DNA from: Kocuria sp.
GTDB taxonomy: Bacteria > Actinomycetota > Actinomycetes > Actinomycetales > Micrococcaceae
Length of the DNA: 18,693 nucleotides
Assembly: GCA_030453435.1 (NCBI GenBank)
Contig: JAKDKI010000008.1
Coordinates: forward strand, 1 to 18,693
Direction: 5' to 3'
This document shows, in pieces, positions 1 to 6,231 of the stretch. The first letter of the stretch is position 1. Each line of letters starts with the position of its first letter. Position numbers and translations under genes: made by a program. Below the pieces are notes generated by a model. It was not told the DNA's origin, ran no database searches, and saw only the letters and a program-made list of their open reading frames with translations.

Positions 1-63
1 GTAGCGGGTTTGGGCCTTTACCTGGGGGTCGTCTGTGTGTTCTTATACCATCCAGCCCTTAGG

Positions 64-95
64 CCGGGGCCCCCCTAGATGCGGGGGGGGGCGCC
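64..95 (-). terminator. GC-only hairpin downstream of manB, possible terminator
   Basis: A run of six C (70-75) can pair with a run of nine G (83-91), giving a short, very GC-rich stem just beyond the manB stop codon when read on the minus strand. There is no T-tract after it, so termination is only a possibility. The rest of bases 1-123 shows no gene that I can support. The tract GGTATAAG, read on the minus strand around 45-52, could belong to a promoter for a leftward gene outside the window, but this is too weak to call. Confidence 0.25.
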
Positions 96-123
96 GTCGG
101 CGTTTCAAGGGTTGGTGCGCGCG

Positions 124-1533
124 TCAGTCCTGGCGCACGAGACCCAATACCGTGTCCCGCACGCGCTCCATGGTTGCGGTGTCCGGGGCCTCTACGTTCA
201 GGCGCAGGAACGGCTCGGTGTTGGAAGGGCGCAGATTGAACCACCAGCCCTCGCCCGGGTGGGTGAAGGTGGTGCCGTCCATGTCCTCGACCGTGACGGA
301 GGGATCCTGCTCGGCGTAGTGGGCGCGTACCCGATCCACGGCGGCGGCTTTGTCCTCGATTTCGGAGTTGATCTCCCCGGAGGCCACGTACGGGTCGTAG
401 CGTTCCATCAGATCGCTGAGCGTGCCCTGCTGCTCGCCGAGGGCGGCCAGCACGTGCATGGCTGCAAGCATTCCGGTGTCCGCGTTGTAGAAATCCTTGA
501 AGTAGTAGTGCGCCGAGTGCTCACCGCCGAAGACGGCCTTCTCGGATGCCATGACGGCCTTGATGAAGGAGTGGCCCACTCGCGTGCGGACCGCGCGGCC
601 GCCGCTGGCTTCAACGAGTTCCGGCACAGCTTTGGACGTGATCAGGTTGTGGATCACCACGGGCTGCTCAGTGCCTTCGGTCTGGGCGCGGGCAATCTCC
701 CGCTCTGCCACGATAGCGGCAATGGCCGAGGGCGAGATGGGTTCGCCGCGCTCGTCGACCACGAAACAGCGGTCGGCGTCCCCGTCGAAGGCCAGCCCGA
801 TATCGGCTTGGTGCTCACGCACTGCGGCCTGCAGATCCACCAAGTTGGCGGGTTCGAGCGGGTTCGCGGGGTGATTGGGGAATGTGCCGTCCAATTCGAA
901 GTACAAGGGCACGATCTCCAAGGGCAGTGCCTCGAGTTCGGTATCACCGAGGACAGCGGGAGTCGTGAGGCCGGCCATGCCGTTGCCTGCATCGACAACC
1001 ACCTTGAGCGGGCGGCTCTCGCGCAGGTCCACCAATTCGCGCAGGTAGCGCGCGTAGTCTGCCAACACGTCACGGCTGGTCTCGGCGCCCTGCTGCTCCG
1101 CCTGCGGGATGTCGCCGGAATCCAAGTACTGCTGGGCAAGGTCCCGAATGTCGAACAACCCCGTGTCCGAGGACACCGGTACGGCCCCGGCCATGGACAT
1201 CTTGATGCCGTTGTAGGCAGCGGGGTTATGGCTAGCGGTGAAGGTCACACCGGCGCAATTGAGCGTGCCGCATGCAAAGTACAGCTCATCGGTGGAGATG
1301 TTGCCGATCTTGATCACATCCGCGCCCCGCATCATGGCGCCCTGCGCGAACGCATCGATGAATTCCGGGGACGATGGGCGCATGTCGCCGCCCACGGCCA
1401 CGGTGGAGCCAGCCAGGCCGAGTACGTCGACGTAAGCCGCGCCGGTGGCTCGCACGCTGTCCGCAGTGATGGTGGAGCCCACGATGCCGCGCACGTCGTA
1501 GGCCTTGAACGAGGAAGAAAGATCTATGTTCAC
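124..1533 (-). CDS. manB: Phosphomannomutase/phosphoglucomutase
   Basis: A 469-residue alpha-D-phosphohexomutase that interconverts mannose-6-phosphate and mannose-1-phosphate, and often the glucose phosphates, in the cytosol. It supplies GDP-mannose for lipoglycans and glycoproteins. All four family motifs are visible. The phosphoserine loop is TASHNP with Ser101, the metal loop is DGDADR at 250-255, the sugar-recognition loop is GGEHSAH at 336-342, and the phosphate loop is RPSNTEP at 435-441. Length is normal for bacterial enzymes (about 450-470). The start is a GTG placed just before the conserved N-terminal FKAYDVRG segment. There is no Shine-Dalgarno sequence, but a TAGAAT box lies 8 bases upstream, so the mRNA is probably leaderless or nearly so. 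The gene is divergent from manA, the next enzyme of the pathway. Substrate preference between mannose and glucose phosphates cannot be read from the sequence. Confidence 0.95.
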   Translation of the reverse strand: MNIDLSSSFKAYDVRGIVGSTITADSVRATGAAYVDVLGLAGSTVAVGGDMRPSSPEFIDAFAQGAMMRGADVIKIGNISTDELYFACGTLNCAGVTFTASHNPAAYNGIKMSMAGAVPVSSDTGLFDIRDLAQQYLDSGDIPQAEQQGAETSRDVLADYARYLRELVDLRESRPLKVVVDAGNGMAGLTTPAVLGDTELEALPLEIVPLYFELDGTFPNHPANPLEPANLVDLQAAVREHQADIGLAFDGDADRCFVVDERGEPISPSAIAAIVAEREIARAQTEGTEQPVVIHNLITSKAVPELVEASGGRAVRTRVGHSFIKAVMASEKAVFGGEHSAHYYFKDFYNADTGMLAAMHVLAALGEQQGTLSDLMERYDPYVASGEINSEIEDKAAAVDRVRAHYAEQDPSVTVEDMDGTTFTHPGEGWWFNLRPSNTEPFLRLNVEAPDTATMERVRDTVLGLVRQD

Positions 1534-1541
1534 AAGGTCGA

Positions 1542-1547
1542 ATTCTA
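1542..1547 (-). promoter_or_regulatory. Candidate -10 box (TAGAAT) for leaderless manB
   Basis: On the minus strand TAGAAT lies 8 bases before the GTG of manB, where no ribosome binding site is present. This spacing places transcription initiation at or 1-2 bases before the start codon. I see no convincing -35 element. Confidence 0.4.
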
Positions 1548-1616
1548 CGTGAGGCCACCGAAAGAGCGGACGAAGCCCTCACGAATCCTCAAGCCCGCTG
1601 TGGTTGGATGATCTGC

Positions 1617-2813
1617 ATGGCAGAGTTCTTTCGGATGGACAATCCGATTCAGAATTACGCGTGGGGTTCACGATCGGTGTTGGCCACCATGCAGGGTAGG
1701 CCTGTCCCCAGCGACCAGCCGGAGGCTGAACTGTGGATGGGCGCCCACCCGAGCGCACCCTCCCGCATTGATCTGGGGGAGCACACTAAGAGTCTTGCGG
1801 AGGTCCTGCCCGATCTGCCCTTCCTGCTGAAGATTCTCGCCATCGCCGCGCCGTTGTCGATCCAGGTGCACCCTTCGACCCAGCAGGCGCAGGCCGGCTT
1901 CGCACGGGACAGCGAACGGCAAGTGCCACTGGATTCCCCGCAGCGCAACTACAAGGACGACCGCGCCAAGCCGGAAACTGTGGTTGCCCTCACCAGCATG
2001 TGGCTCCTTGCGGGGCAACAATCCGGTGCAGAATTGCGTGAACTTGCTCACGAACTGCGTCTGGACTGGCTGGCTTGGGCCGCCAATCAACCGTCAGCGC
2101 TGCAGGCCGCACTGACCCTGTCCGAGGACTATGCCCGGGACTCACTCCGGGCGTGTGTGAGCGCTGCAGCCAGGCTGCGCAAGACGCATCTGGCGCACCT
2201 GCCCGAAGCTGACGATGATTACGTGGCGTTGTGTCCCAAGGCCACGCAACTGGAGCGGGCGGTATACCTCATCGAGCTGCTCGATCATCACTACCAGGGG
2301 GATCCGGGGATGCTCGTGGCGCTGTGCATGAACATGGTGCACTTGTATCCGGGGCAGGCCATGCATACCCCGCCCCAGCAGCTGCACGCCTATATGTCCG
2401 GTACGGCGGTGGAAATCATGGGCTGCTCGGACAACGTGCTGCGCGCCGGCCTGACCGAGAAGCACATGGACGTGCCGGAGCTGCTGTCCGTGCTGGCACC
2501 CCAGCAGGCGCCCATCGAGATTCTGGATCCGGATTTCAGTCCGGACGGGTCAGTGGATTACCCCCTGTGGGACGCCAACCTGAGTTTGATTGCGTTCCAG
2601 GTCCACCGCAAACATGCCGTTCGGCGGCGGATCAGGGGCACATCCGTGGTGCTCGTTGCCGAGGGGAACGTGTCCGCCACACTGTCGGAACCGGAGGCTG
2701 AGACTCACGAGATTTTCGCGGGACATTCGCTGTTGTACTCCGGCGACCCCGGGTTCGTGGACTTTCAGGGAGAAGGCCTGGTGTTTGTCGTCACCGGCGA
2801 GATGGGGCCCTGA
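1617..2813 (+). CDS. manA: Mannose-6-phosphate isomerase, type I
   Basis: A zinc-dependent cupin enzyme of about 398 residues that interconverts fructose-6-phosphate and mannose-6-phosphate, feeding the divergent manB product. Family motifs are clear: NPIQNYAWGS near residue 10, AELWMGAHPSAPS near 37-49, QVHPS at 83-87 (zinc ligands Gln83 and His85), KPE ending at Glu120, LHAYMSG with zinc ligand His257, and DNVLRAGLT at 272-280 with Arg276. Length matches the type I family. Two in-frame ATG codons, at 1608 and 1617, are possible starts. Neither has a good Shine-Dalgarno sequence. I chose 1617 because it leaves the usual short lead before the YAWG motif and a weak GGAT lies seven bases upstream. 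The only promoter space is the roughly 80 bases shared with manB. Confidence 0.95.
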   Translation: MAEFFRMDNPIQNYAWGSRSVLATMQGRPVPSDQPEAELWMGAHPSAPSRIDLGEHTKSLAEVLPDLPFLLKILAIAAPLSIQVHPSTQQAQAGFARDSERQVPLDSPQRNYKDDRAKPETVVALTSMWLLAGQQSGAELRELAHELRLDWLAWAANQPSALQAALTLSEDYARDSLRACVSAAARLRKTHLAHLPEADDDYVALCPKATQLERAVYLIELLDHHYQGDPGMLVALCMNMVHLYPGQAMHTPPQQLHAYMSGTAVEIMGCSDNVLRAGLTEKHMDVPELLSVLAPQQAPIEILDPDFSPDGSVDYPLWDANLSLIAFQVHRKHAVRRRIRGTSVVLVAEGNVSATLSEPEAETHEIFAGHSLLYSGDPGFVDFQGEGLVFVVTGEMGP

Positions 2814-2824
2814 CTCTAAAATCC

Positions 2825-2840
2825 CACCCCTTAAGGGGTG
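2825..2840. terminator. Perfect 16-bp palindrome after manA
   Basis: CACCCCTTAAGGGGTG is a perfect palindrome 11 bases after the manA stop codon. As RNA it forms a six-pair C/G-rich stem with a TTAA loop, so termination of manA transcripts is the simplest reading. It lacks a T-tract. It could also be a protein-binding site upstream of the TetR gene. Confidence 0.4.
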
Positions 2841-2856
2841 CCCCGAATTCCGAGGA

Positions 2857-2890
2857 TTACGTTAAATATAAAGTGAGCGTACTATTTAAC
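2857..2890 (+). promoter_or_regulatory. Candidate promoter with overlapping operator for the TetR gene
   Basis: TTACGT (2857-2862) and TACTAT (2880-2885) are spaced by 17 bases, a plausible -35/-10 pair. The inverted repeat GTTAAATA (2861-2868) with TATTTAAC (2883-2890) covers the same stretch and is far more AT-rich than its surroundings. A dyad over the core promoter just upstream of a TetR gene fits autorepression, which is common in the family. Binding is inferred. Confidence 0.5.
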
Positions 2891-2915
2891 TTCTCATCGG
2901 ATTTTGGAGTTTCCC

Positions 2916-3458
2916 ATGGATCGACGGATTGAACGAACGCGGAGAGCGGTGGTTGACGCCACGGTCGATCTGGTGTCCCGCCGCGGATCACACGTGGGCA
3001 TGACGGAAATTGCGCAGGCTGCGGGGGTGAGTCGCAAGGCCGTGTACGAAAATTTCGGCTCCCGGGACCAAGTCCTCCTGCAAACCACCGTGAACCTACT
3101 GCGGGCCGAATTGTCCTTGAAGAGCGCAACCACTCATGGCGAAGGCGACATCCTGGAGCGACTCGCACATACTGTGGCCGATCATATGATCGGCTACAAG
3201 GACTACTACGCGGCCGTGCTCTCCGGCCCCGGTGGCTACCTGGCCGGTAACGCCCTGGTCGTACAACTTGCCGCGGCATGCCGCCAACTGCGCAGTGAAC
3301 AGCACCAGCCCAGCGCATCCAATCTGCAGGAACGGTTCATGATCCACGGACTGTTGGGTGTGTTGACGGAAGCTCTGGTGGAACATGACAGTGCTGACTT
3401 GCACGCCGTGGTGACGCGGCTCTATCACGAGATGGTGGCGTCCCACAGACATTCGTAG
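2916..3458 (+). CDS. TetR/AcrR-family transcriptional regulator
   Basis: A 180-residue DNA-binding repressor of the TetR type. The N-terminal helix-turn-helix occupies roughly residues 5-55 and includes MTEIAQAAGVSRKAVYENF, followed by the typical linker to a helical ligand-binding C-terminal domain (about 60-175) that is not conserved enough to name an effector. The ATG at 2916 is preferred over the in-frame TTG at 2904 because GGAG at 2906-2909 sits six bases before it. The next gene begins 11 bases after the stop codon, and its ribosome binding site overlaps that stop codon. The regulator and the membrane protein are therefore almost certainly co-transcribed and probably translationally coupled. 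The palindromic promoter suggests it represses its own unit, which includes the SDR gene further down. Confidence 0.9.
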   Translation: MDRRIERTRRAVVDATVDLVSRRGSHVGMTEIAQAAGVSRKAVYENFGSRDQVLLQTTVNLLRAELSLKSATTHGEGDILERLAHTVADHMIGYKDYYAAVLSGPGGYLAGNALVVQLAAACRQLRSEQHQPSASNLQERFMIHGLLGVLTEALVEHDSADLHAVVTRLYHEMVASHRHS

Positions 3459-3469
3459 GAGGCCCCGAC

Positions 3470-4036
3470 TTGGCACAGGAATACAGGCTCACTGGAGCTG
3501 ATCGCCCCAACGTTCCCATTCCCTCACTGGAATGGGTGGACAAAGTGTGGAAGCGCCGCGTGACGGTGGTGGGGATCGTCGCGCTGGTTGCAGCTATCGC
3601 CGGTGTGTTGTTCAACGAGCAGCTGGATTGGACCGGACTTTTCGACACCGCTTGGCAATGGCCGGTGCTCCTCGCGGGGGTCGTGGCTTCACTGGGCGGT
3701 GTGATCCTCTCGTTCATGCGCGTGGACCAAGTGCCCCACGTGGGAATGATGGAAGAACGCTCCACCGGATCCAAAGGTGTCCGAGCCAGCGCTCGTACGG
3801 GCCGTCTGCCGCAGGACAGTGCGCATCTGAGGGTTCAGGACTACATGGCCGTGGAGATGGTGCAGTACGGCTGGCCAATGATTCCGGCGCTGGTGGGAAT
3901 GATCTTGGTACTCATCGCGCTATGGACAGTGGCACCCGCCGTGGTCGTCGCCCTGCTGCTCGTAGCGGTGTGGGCCGCCATCCGAATCAACGGAACGGCT
4001 ACGGCTCGGAAGTACTACCGTCTACGGAAGGATTAA
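3470..4036 (+). CDS. Four-helix membrane protein of unknown function
   Basis: A 188-residue predicted inner-membrane protein that I do not recognise as a named family. Hydrophobic segments are visible at about 31-48, 65-83, 135-153 and 155-173, grouped as two hairpins around a polar, arginine-rich region of about 50 residues. The C-terminus is basic (ARKYYRLRKD), suggesting a cytoplasmic tail. The start is a TTG, supported by a full AGGAGG (3457-3462) that overlaps the stop codon of the TetR gene and lies seven bases upstream. It sits between the regulator and an SDR gene, with only three bases to the latter, so it belongs to that operon. It may act in an efflux or envelope-stress response controlled by the regulator, but nothing in the protein shows a transport motif. 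Confidence 0.75.
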   Translation: MAQEYRLTGADRPNVPIPSLEWVDKVWKRRVTVVGIVALVAAIAGVLFNEQLDWTGLFDTAWQWPVLLAGVVASLGGVILSFMRVDQVPHVGMMEERSTGSKGVRASARTGRLPQDSAHLRVQDYMAVEMVQYGWPMIPALVGMILVLIALWTVAPAVVVALLLVAVWAAIRINGTATARKYYRLRKD

Positions 4037-4039
4037 TCC

Positions 4040-4702
4040 ATGTCGGACATCATGATCATCGGAGGCCACGGAAAGGTGGCCCTCAAGCTCAGCCAGATTC
4101 TGACGGGCGAGGGGCACCGTGTGAACTCGGTGATCCGCTCCGCATCACAGGTCCAGGACGTCGAGGACACCGGTGCTAACGCGGTCGTCGCGGACGTGCA
4201 GGATCTTGACACGGACGGTCTCACCAAGTTGCTGGCCGACCAGGACGCCGTCGTGTGGTCCGCGGGAGCTGGTGGCGGGGACCCGGAGCGTACCTACGCC
4301 GTGGATCGTGACGCCGCCATTCGTTCCATGGACGCGGCCCAGGCCGCGGGCGTGGAACGTTACGTCATGGTCTCCTACATCGGGGCTGGCCAGGACCACG
4401 GTGTTCCTGAGGACGACTCTTTCTACGCATACGCGCAGTCCAAGGCTGACGCCGACGACCACTTGCGCGCCAGCTCGCTCAAGTGGACCATTCTGGGGCC
4501 GGGCACGCTCACTGATGACGAGGCCAGTGGCATGATCACCACCGAGCCGGGCCAGAACGACGACGGCGCCGACACGGCGCGCGGCAACGTGGCCTTGGTC
4601 GCCGCGGCGGTTTTGACCGCCCCCGACACCACAATCGGTCAGAAGATCGACTTCGCGGACGGGGACACCATCATCACCGAGGCGTTGGCGAACCTCTCCT
4701 AG
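4040..4702 (+). CDS. Atypical SDR / NAD(P)-binding Rossmann protein
   Basis: A 220-residue protein of the NAD(P)H-binding atypical short-chain dehydrogenase type, resembling Bacillus YwnB/YhfK-like proteins. The dinucleotide-binding turn is IIGGHGKVA (residues 6-14). VSYIGA follows at 111-116, YAQSK at 131-135 resembles the SDR YxxxK pair, and WTILGPGTLTD (149-159) is the characteristic substrate-side loop. Length is normal for this group. Members include quinone or flavin reductases and sensor-like proteins that bind the cofactor without clear catalysis, so the substrate is unknown. The start has GGAAGG at 4026-4031, eight bases upstream, and the gene follows the membrane protein by three bases. 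Its TAG stop shares the tetramer CTAG with the stop of the convergent SnoaL-like gene. Confidence 0.85.
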   Translation: MSDIMIIGGHGKVALKLSQILTGEGHRVNSVIRSASQVQDVEDTGANAVVADVQDLDTDGLTKLLADQDAVVWSAGAGGGDPERTYAVDRDAAIRSMDAAQAAGVERYVMVSYIGAGQDHGVPEDDSFYAYAQSKADADDHLRASSLKWTILGPGTLTDDEASGMITTEPGQNDDGADTARGNVALVAAAVLTAPDTTIGQKIDFADGDTIITEALANLS

Positions 4703-5175
4703 GAGATAGCCGCCAGAAAATCACTCATACCCAGGTCACGCTGGGAAGCACCCCCGGGGTCGTTCTCCCAGCGTTGACCGCGGGACACCCGACGCTGATT
4801 GATTCGCCACCCTTGCTCGGTGCGGATCCACTCGTCCAGGTAATCGCCTGAGGCCAGCGACCCGTCGTGTCTCACAATGAGGTACTTGCTCCACGATCGC
4901 GCGCACTCCCTGCCATCCGATGTGGCGGGGAGGCGCGCGATCACCGTATCCGTGGTGTAGTGCGGATGGTACGGGGCGACCTGTTCGATGCGTCCGGGAA
5001 TGTCATCGCGTGACCGTGTGTAATTGCCGGGTGCCCCGAAACGCGCGTCTGCGGTGAAAATCAGGTGCAGCCTGTCCCAATCGCGGTTGTCGATGCAGTG
5101 CGCGTACCGCGCGAGCGTTTCGTGAATCTGCACGGCATCCTCGGCGGTGACGCGCTCCCAACCTTGCTGGCTCAT
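4699..5175 (-). CDS. SnoaL/NTF2-like domain protein
   Basis: A 158-residue cone-shaped NTF2/SnoaL-like protein. The recognisable part is the first helix and strand, RYAHCIDNRDWDRLHLIF (about 23-40), and the late beta segment around 108-133 with WRINQRRVSRG. The family includes polyketide cyclases, limonene-epoxide hydrolase-like enzymes, dehydratases and ring-hydroxylase beta-like subunits; no single reaction can be assigned. The ATG overlaps the TGA of the upstream gene as ATGA on the minus strand, so it is the second gene of a coupled pair with the adjacent SnoaL-like gene. Both carry the segment HxIDNR[DE]WD, so they are paralogues and could form a heteromer. The stop shares CTAG with the convergent SDR gene. 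Confidence 0.85.
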   Translation of the reverse strand: MSQQGWERVTAEDAVQIHETLARYAHCIDNRDWDRLHLIFTADARFGAPGNYTRSRDDIPGRIEQVAPYHPHYTTDTVIARLPATSDGRECARSWSKYLIVRHDGSLASGDYLDEWIRTEQGWRINQRRVSRGQRWENDPGGASQRDLGMSDFLAAIS

Positions 5176-5738
5176 CGGGGCAATTCACCGTCCTGGTGCG
5201 CGCTCGCGTCTGTGACCGCTTGCTGGGCCTGGACGATGGCCTCGTCGAAATGCATGAACGTGTAGGGGCCGGGCACGTAACCGCCGCCCTGGCGTTGCTG
5301 ATCGCGCAGCATGTTGCGCGCGTGAACCACCCGCCGTGAGATGCGCCAACCAGCCGGGGTACGGATCAGGGTGTCCACGACATCCGCGCCCACCGCGCGC
5401 TGATCGAAGGACACCATGATCAATCGGCTCCATGTGACCGCTGTGTCCTGGTCGATGGGTTCAATCACGGTGTTGAGCGTGTGCACGCTGCCGTACTGGG
5501 CCAGCTGGGAGAGCTCGTAGCCCTGGCGGATCCCCGCGGGGCCAGGCAAAGCCATGACGGGAGCCAGATCCTCCAGCGTTTCGGGGGCATCGGTGCGCGG
5601 GGACAGGAATTCGACGTCTTCGGTGACAGCGTCGGCCAGGTGGTCCCATTCCCGATTGTCGATCACGTGAGACAGAAAATGCAGGGTCTCCAGAATGTCG
5701 AGTCGATCCTGGGGGTTGAGCACTGGGCTTCCGGTCAT
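5172..5738 (-). CDS. SnoaL/NTF2-like domain protein, first gene of the pair
   Basis: A 188-residue NTF2/SnoaL-like protein. HFLSHVIDNREWDHLADAV (about 20-38) is the family's N-terminal helix, and the second half carries the beta-strands around TWSRLIMVSFD and GWRISRRVVHARN. It is about 30 residues longer than its neighbour, with a tail after the core domain containing GGGYVPGPYTFMHFDEA. Tail extensions of this kind occur in ring-hydroxylase beta-like and scytalone dehydratase-like members, but the substrate is unknown. The ribosome binding site is GAAAGG, 10-11 bases upstream on the minus strand. The promoter must lie in the 76 bases shared with the acylphosphatase gene, which contain a dyad and a direct repeat. 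The downstream paralogue overlaps by four bases. Confidence 0.85.
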   Translation of the reverse strand: MTGSPVLNPQDRLDILETLHFLSHVIDNREWDHLADAVTEDVEFLSPRTDAPETLEDLAPVMALPGPAGIRQGYELSQLAQYGSVHTLNTVIEPIDQDTAVTWSRLIMVSFDQRAVGADVVDTLIRTPAGWRISRRVVHARNMLRDQQRQGGGYVPGPYTFMHFDEAIVQAQQAVTDASAHQDGELPR

Positions 5739-5767
5739 GGATGGAGCAACCTTTCACGGGTTCTGCC

Positions 5768-5798
5768 GAACATCAGCAGTATGTTCTTCCAGCAGTAT
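5768..5798. promoter_or_regulatory. Dyad plus direct repeat between divergent genes
   Basis: GAACAT (5768-5773) and ATGTTC (5781-5786) form a 6-bp-arm dyad with a 7-base spacer. CAGCAGTAT occurs twice, at 5774-5782 and 5790-5798, 16 bases apart. Together they fill the gap between the SnoaL-like pair and the acylphosphatase gene, so they may be operator sequence for one or both directions. The cognate regulator is unknown. Confidence 0.35.
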
Positions 5799-5802
5799 CT
5801 CC

Positions 5803-5808
5803 TAATCT
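5803..5808 (+). promoter_or_regulatory. Candidate -10 box (TAATCT) for leaderless acylphosphatase gene
   Basis: TAATCT ends six bases before the ATG at 5815, exactly the -12 to -7 position if transcription starts on that A. No Shine-Dalgarno sequence precedes the ATG. Confidence 0.4.
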
Positions 5809-5814
5809 GGGCCT

Positions 5815-6153
5815 ATGGAGATGCCATCACTGCACCCGCGTCCGTCTGAAGACCGTGAACGCGAAGAAATCGATCTCAACGAATCGCTCGCCATGACAGC
5901 CGTGATCCACGGGACTGTCCAGGGCGTGGGTTTTCGGTACTGGGCCTGGAGGCACGCCGAGAAACTGGGATTGGTGGGCCACGCAACCAACAACTCGGAC
6001 GGCACCGTGACCATCGAGGTGGAAGGTCCGCGCTGGGCGTTGCAAGAACTACTCAAGTCGCTGAACTCGAGCGACACTCCAGGAGTCGTCATGACCGTTG
6101 ATGCGCATTACGGCCCGGCCACCGGACGTTTCAGCGAGTTCACCCGGAACTGA
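5815..6153 (+). CDS. acyP: Acylphosphatase
   Basis: A small cytosolic hydrolase that splits acyl phosphates such as acetyl-, carbamoyl- and 1,3-bisphosphoglycerate-type mixed anhydrides. The signature HGTVQGVGFRYW places the catalytic arginine at Arg41. The second signature, GHATNNSDGTV, supplies the catalytic asparagine at Asn59, where the usual GWVRN reads GHATN. The core (about 28-110) is of normal length. A polar N-terminal extension of about 26 residues precedes it. An in-frame ATG at 5893 would give the canonical short form of 86 residues, but it has no ribosome binding site. The ATG at 5815 has a correctly placed -10 box for a leaderless transcript, so I kept the longer form. The gene is divergent from the SnoaL-like pair and 78 bases before the pyruvate kinase-like gene. 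Confidence 0.9.
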   Translation: MEMPSLHPRPSEDREREEIDLNESLAMTAVIHGTVQGVGFRYWAWRHAEKLGLVGHATNNSDGTVTIEVEGPRWALQELLKSLNSSDTPGVVMTVDAHYGPATGRFSEFTRN

Positions 6154-6231
6154 TCTGACCCTGTTCACCTCGCGTAAATCTGTTGTTACTACGGTGATTG
6201 AACACCATCGGACCAGGGGGTTGAAACGATC

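Noticed and set aside
83..91. Run of nine G as a sequencing error or phase-variable tract
   Set aside because: It lies outside any supported gene, so there is no frame to test and no sign of phase variation.
79..1611. Long plus-strand open frame of 510 codons opposite manB
   Set aside because: It is the antisense shadow of manB in GC-rich DNA; the translation has no family motif and is histidine/glycine-rich in the way shadow frames are.
5768..5786. LexA/SOS box reading of GAACAT-N7-ATGTTC
   Set aside because: Actinobacterial LexA sites are GAAC-N4-GTTC; here the half sites are too far apart.
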